Origin: Isoetes taiwanensis
Taxonomy: Eukaryota > Streptophyta > Lycopodiopsida > Isoetales > Isoetaceae
NCBI GenBank assembly: GCA_021234155.1
Contig: JAJEKV010000100.1
Location: 534,116 to 598,115, forward strand
Direction: 5' to 3'
Length of the DNA stretch: 64,000 nucleotides
The position numbers and the translations under genes were made by a program. Positions 59,250 through 64,000 of this stretch are shown in pieces (the stretch's first letter is position 1; each line of letters begins with the position of its first letter). A model generated the notes under the pieces. It had not been told where the DNA came from and did not search any database. It saw only the letters and a program-made list of their open reading frames with translations.

Positions 59250-59591
59250 ATGGCTCCGGAGCTCGAGTCGCATCTTGTAGGGCGCCTAGTGAAGCGCATC
59301 CGATCCTTTGATTTTCTTCTAAAGCTTGTTCAATCCGAAGAGGAGCTTCATTTTCCTCCCCCTGCTCATAATTCGGTTCCAGATCATTGCCCTTACTCTG
59401 CCGTTCGCCAGAATCCTTGCCCTTATGTTTTCCAAATGCCTCTTCATTACCCTAAATACAGCCGCGAGCAATATGATGCCATGCCGGAATGGCAGCTTGA
59501 TCGCTTGCTTGAAGAATATGGCCTCCCTTCTTCCGGATCTTTGCAGGAAAAAAGGGATCTTGCCATCGGTTCTTTTGTTTGGAAGATCTAA
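59250..59591 (+). CDS. DUF7722 domain protein, intact single exon
   Basis: 113 residues. The start ACCATGGCT has a strong plant context and aligns with the start of the paralogue at 33093. Residues 1-30 (MAPELESHLVGRLVKRIRSF) are basic and probably helical. CPYVFQMPLHYPKYS and YDAMPEWQLDRLLEEYGLP (about 52-93) and KRDLAIGSFVWKI (the end) are the DUF7722 signature. The function of the family is unknown; there is no signal peptide or membrane segment. It has no introns, like its paralogue. The two proteins agree at most positions, pointing to a duplication younger than most repeats nearby. A ~102-bp tandem repeat lies shortly downstream. Confidence 0.85.
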   Translation: MAPELESHLVGRLVKRIRSFDFLLKLVQSEEELHFPPPAHNSVPDHCPYSAVRQNPCPYVFQMPLHYPKYSREQYDAMPEWQLDRLLEEYGLPSSGSLQEKRDLAIGSFVWKI

Positions 59592-59722
59592 AGCTTTTGG
59601 TGTGTTTTCGCTGCTGTGAGGATTCTTGTTCAGGTTTTGATTCTCTGTACATATTGTTGTGAAGATGTAATTTTTGTGAAGTGGAAGACCGACCGTTTCT
59701 TTGGAAGTATTTGGTGTCATTT

Positions 59723-60035
59723 CTGCTCGGGAGTTGTTACTTGGCGCATGTGATAATATAGTATGCTTTGATTGCAAGATCAGACTTCTTCTATCATGTG
59801 AAGCATGTTCCAGATCTGATATTCTGCTCGGGAGTTGTTACTTGGTGCATGTGATATAATATAGTATGCTTTGATTGCAAGATCAGACTTCTTCTATCAT
59901 GTGAAGCATGTTCCAGATCTGATATTCTGCTCGGGAGTTGTTACTTGGTGCATGTGATATAATATAGTATGCTTTGATTGCAAGATCAGACTTTTTCTAT
60001 CATGTAAAGCATGTTCCAGATCTGATATCGTTAGC
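59723..60035. repeat. ~102-bp tandem repeat, three copies
   Basis: CTGCTCGGGAGTTGTTACTT begins units at 59723, 59824 and 59927. The third ends near 60030. It lies just downstream of the DUF7722 gene, possibly within its transcript. Confidence 0.92.
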
Positions 60036-60284
60036 AAAGTAGTAGATCTTTTTGCGATTTGAATTCATGTAGAGGTTGTCACAGAGCAATTGATCGAATT
60101 TCCTAGTTATCATGGAAGGCAATGGTTTTGTTGGTGTATAAGTTTAGATGGTCACTCGCTCTTGCTCTAAAGTTGGTTAAATTACAGAACTTTATTTTTG
60201 GACGAGTCCTCTATAACCATATGGGCAATTTAACTAATAAATTGTCATTTCAAAATTGGTCCATATGACTTAGTGATTGTCATA

Positions 60285-61528
60285 TATTGGAATTGAGCTC
60301 GCATGAATATTACAAAAATCCATAGATAGGATTCTCATTCATCTCAACAGATTTTCTATAATGATGGATACCGCACACCCACAAACTATCCACGAAAATA
60401 CTAAATATAGGTATGTCCAATTATATTCTTTGGACCCCAAAATACACAACTCGAAAAAAGTTTGACTGGTGTACCTCTACCTTTTCATGTTTTTCAGAAA
60501 AAAGCCTAGTGGTAAGCCTTCGGAAAAGGGCTTTAACAAATGCAAGGTTGAGTAATCGCTCCTATAAAAAACCCACAAACGGGGAACTCAAAACTGCCTG
60601 CCATCCTGTACATGCACATCGCCAATATAAAACATAACGTGAAAGAACAAAGCTCTCAAAGTGGAGGGGCTAATCACATGCCATGCGACAAAACAACCTC
60701 TTCAATGCCTGCCACGCGACAATAATATTAAACAATAAATTAAATGCGCAGTGTTATTGTTTAGTAGCCGCTCGGAGAATGGTTCAAAAGAAAAAAAACA
60801 AGGAATTACTTGGAACAAATTATATATCCTATAGCTTAATACTTATTCGGTTACTAACTTAACATTATATATCAAATGTTAAAGTATTAACAAAGGCTGA
60901 TAAAATATCCGGTCGTTAAACAGAACATCATGGAATCAGGACCAAGCCAAAACATTTTGGAAAGGATTTATTTTTGCTGATTCAATCCGGGATTTCTGAG
61001 ATGACTGCATATATAGCCTAGATATTTTGATTCTTCCTTTTCTTATTTAATAAAAAAGCTTTCCTTGCCAAAAAGGTCCATGACTTGTATAAAAGAATGA
61101 TGATTCTTGGATTTGGATCATTGAATTCCTGCAACCTGAGTTTGTACCTAGCCGTTTGGCTTATATCCAGAACCTGAGATTCTTTTATTCTTGTTGTGAA
61201 GGCAAGATAAAGATTTCTTTCCATTTAATCCTGGTTGGCTGGAAGAGCCTCTCCTAAAGATTGGAGCTGAATCTATTTTCTATCTCTTTTGCTTGCTTTA
61301 CTTGTTTTAGAATTGAGAATATTTGTTGAATCGTATCGGGAAGGGTGAATTTCAAGAATCAACATAAAGTATTCCTGAGAGAGATGAGGAAGCATTGATA
61401 AGAAGTTGATGAAAAACCTTGCAATAAGCCAGCAATTTATAGAAAGAACTAGAGGCCCAAAAATGCATGGGATGCATGCATGCATGCCCATTCTAGAATC
61501 CCAACCCGATGGCTCGAACCAATGGCAG
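60285..61528 (+). mobile_element. Degenerate Helitron2-like element
   Basis: It resembles the 19.1-kb element along its length. It begins near GGAATTGAGCTCGCATGAA, then TTCTCATTCATCTCAACAGA, a stretch with TTTGGACCCCAA, and the remains of the internal hairpin (CTAGTGGTAAGCCTTCGG). It ends with GCCCATTCTAGA, a decayed stem-loop (CCGATGGCTCGAACC) and AATGGCA. It is single rather than tandem, and older than the other two pairs. Confidence 0.6.
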
Positions 61529-64000
61529 TAATGTGTTACTTAATCTTAGTGATCACTAGAATAGAGCTATCAATATATTTCATTTTGGGTTACCTAACCT
61601 TGCACCTTTAATTCCATTTCTTCTAGGATAGTATGCTTACTGAAAGCTTACATGATAGTCATTGAAGTTAGTGACACAAAAATCGTTGTAGATGAATTAC
61701 CATTCTGCAAATGGTTATTATTATTTATCATCTACGAGATAATAGAATAGAGTAAAATAGAATTAAAAAAGAAAAATGATTTTTACGTAATACCACATTG
61801 GAAGTATCCCATATACGAAGATATTATCTTCTTGCCAAGCATGAATATGCCAAACCCATATAGTGATGACGTCAAACATATGGTTTTGGGATTTGCATAA
61901 TTGAGGGGTCAATTTCTTTGGCTTTTGGGGTCAAGGGCACGTGGAGGCGATGGTGCCCATATCTTGGAGGCAATGGCTATATTTCTTCCAGCACAGAGGT
62001 GCAGATAGGGCAGCATGTTAGGTCATGCACATAGCCATTTCATGTGGCTTTGGCAGAGGAAGAGGACAAAGGCCGTTTCATGCAATTTCACGCAGGGCAG
62101 CCGTTGCATTCATGGCAGATGAATTTTAGATTCAAAATGTCCACTCACACAGGCCATTGTTGCCACAAAAAATAATTGGTGCTTACATCAAATTGATCTT
62201 TCTGTAGAAGATGAGGCTTGATTCAATATTGATTTGCATTCCAGATGTTATTTAGTTAAGAACATTCTTGTGTCTTTGTGGGATGGGAATGTCAACATTC
62301 CTGTGTATTCTTGTGCTCTAATTATGATTTCCTTTTTTCGTTTGGATGCATGTAGTGCTTCTCTTCATTTCAGTGCATGGCAGGTCCAGAAACTTCTCAG
62401 AAACATGCACTTGCAGAGAGATGATAATGGTTGTCTCACTTTTGCTTTTTGCTGCTGCTTTGCACACTTTTGCTGCGCACAAACGCTGCTTTTTTACACT
62501 GCTGCGCACTTTTTTTTTTTTGCTGCTGCTTTTGCTGCTGCTGCGCGCGCACAATGCATGCAATGCGTGCATGCGTAAATGCAATGCGTGCATGCATGCG
62601 TAAATGCAATGCATGCGTGCGTACGCAATGCATAAATTTTGAGTTATTCTCTTTCAGCCATACCTAAAGCTCATGTGGCAAATTTCCCCTTTGCTTCTTT
62701 AGTTCCAGTTTATCATATTCACATAGAAGTAGTAAACATGTTTGTGGTGATATGCTATATGACAACCCCTTGTCTTGGCACTCATGCAAATTGTGATATC
62801 TATATTCTTCATGAACTTCGGCATAGTTCCTGGCCGTTTAAGAACACTAAGTGAAAGTGTTGTTGCATTGCTATAAATTCTCAAATGTTGATTGTACGCG
62901 GGTTGGAGTTGTGCTGAAGTCTATTCTATCATTTCTTGTCGAATGGAACAAGGCCCTCAATGCAGACCTATTACGGTTCACATTACTATAGCAGAACTTT
63001 GTTTATTGTATTTTGGATTTTGTCCTACTTACTTGACTACATCATTGATTCCTATACCATGCTCAGGAAATCTTAGGCTTACGTGGAAAAGCCTATTTGC
63101 TTCCATCTTGTTTTTGGGTGGATAACTAGGCTTGTAGAATATGGAATATCATGTGCTTGATTCTGTAAACCAAAGGTCCTAAGTCGTAAAAAAACCATTG
63201 TTATATATAGTGAACTTCATTTCTAGGCAAATGGTAAAACAATTTTATATGAATTTTAACCCCGTGGCCACATGGACCGATGGAAAAAGTAATAATAAAA
63301 CTGACTTGTACCTAAACCTAAACCTAAATTTTAAAATTACCTATATTAGTGATGATTTTAAGGTGTGACACAAATATGTGATGTTCTAACAAATTTAGAA
63401 ATTTGAATGATAGGATGCATAAGCACAAAAAAAAAAGAAAACAAATCACCAATATGGTAAGGTTGCTGATTTTAAAACCTTTTACACCAAACTCGATATT
63501 GCAGATTGCTCATTAGCGCAAATTGCAAGGAGGCCTTGCTTCTACAAAACCTACAATCCACATCACCAATGAGAAAATAAAATAGTAATTTTGATCTCAT
63601 GTAATGTAGTCGTTTGGGTGTCGGAGGGGTTTTGGCTAGAAACGGGCAAGCATTGGCAATCTCGCTCACATCAGCAGCACTGCTTCTCAAGTTCTATATG
63701 GAAACTCTGATCACTCAAGGGTTACCTCTTTACCCAGGTTTCCATATAGATTGGGAGATTTTTTAAATTTATGTTGAATCAGGCAGGAATAGAGAGCAAT
63801 CTTCTCAGCCCTCACGAAATTTAATGCTAGTTTTGATGGAGATTGGGATGCTTTTCAAATATGAATGAATGGGTGCAAAAGCAAAGAGTAATTCATTGAC
63901 ACAACATACATATTGATAATACACTATAACTTTCTTACGATTATTACCGTCATTATACCATAATGATTATTAATGTCATTATATATATATGTCAATAATA
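61529..64000. other. Intergenic, no gene recognised
   Basis: 62510-62635 is a tract of TGCTGC and GCATGC/GCGTGC units (alternating purine-pyrimidine). 63349-63372 (AGTGATGATTTTAAGGTGTG) resembles the left end of the hAT MITE at 27225. 63697-63752 has arms TATATGGAAAC / GGTTTCCATATA around a ~33-base loop. The window ends in a short AT tract. Open frames at 62234-62578 and 62892-63125 show nothing recognisable. Confidence 0.5.

Noticed and set aside
62318-62667. Cys- and Ala-rich frames as small secreted proteins
   Set aside because: They are translations of the TGC/GCATGC low-complexity tract in several frames at once.

Overview
This is plant nuclear DNA dominated by transposable elements. 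A photosynthetic host is shown by a two-exon gene for LPA2, a photosystem II assembly factor (22252-23616). A vascular plant is suggested by two paralogues of the plant DUF7722 family, by Copia, Ty3 and LINE relics, and by very low gene density. I lean towards a fern or gymnosperm, but the sequence alone does not decide this.

Layout. 1-6.4 kb holds a decayed LINE (+), a Ty3-type gag/protease relic (-) and a Copia pol relic (-). 6.47-19.07 kb is a head-to-tail array of a ~2.73-kb unit (three full copies and one partial). The first copy carries a 2.26-kb TIR transposon rich in 16-bp palindromes. 19.1-20.2 kb holds two tandem Helitron2-like elements. 20.3-22.0 kb holds a Copia gag relic with its 5' LTR (-). 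LPA2 starts 240 bp beyond that LTR. 26.5-29.9 kb is a broken Copia element (+) carrying a 310-bp hAT MITE with an 8-bp target duplication. 29.9-31.9 kb is a LINE with a 628-codon reverse transcriptase ORF (-).

33.1-36.7 kb is a DUF7722 gene interrupted by a young LTR element with matching 211-bp LTRs, which itself contains a 663-bp Harbinger-type MITE. Three copies of a two-hairpin structure lie at 32.5, 37.5 and 40.4 kb. They share architecture and flanking motifs, but their stem sequences differ while staying self-complementary. 40.6-41.7 kb is another LINE 3' fragment. 44.8-45.7 kb is a Ty3 reverse-transcriptase relic. 45.9-54.1 kb is a second tandem Helitron2-like pair whose 7.3-kb member has strong strand asymmetry, many tiny GCATCACCC/GGGTGG hairpins and a 239-bp MITE with an 8-bp target duplication. 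54.1-56.5 kb is a relic of a large element-associated ORF. 59.25-59.59 kb is the intact DUF7722 paralogue. 60.3-61.5 kb is a third, degenerate Helitron2-like copy.

Only LPA2 and the 59.25-kb DUF7722 gene look like working host genes. The most unusual material is structural: two element families in which paired sequence arms change between copies yet remain complementary within each copy.
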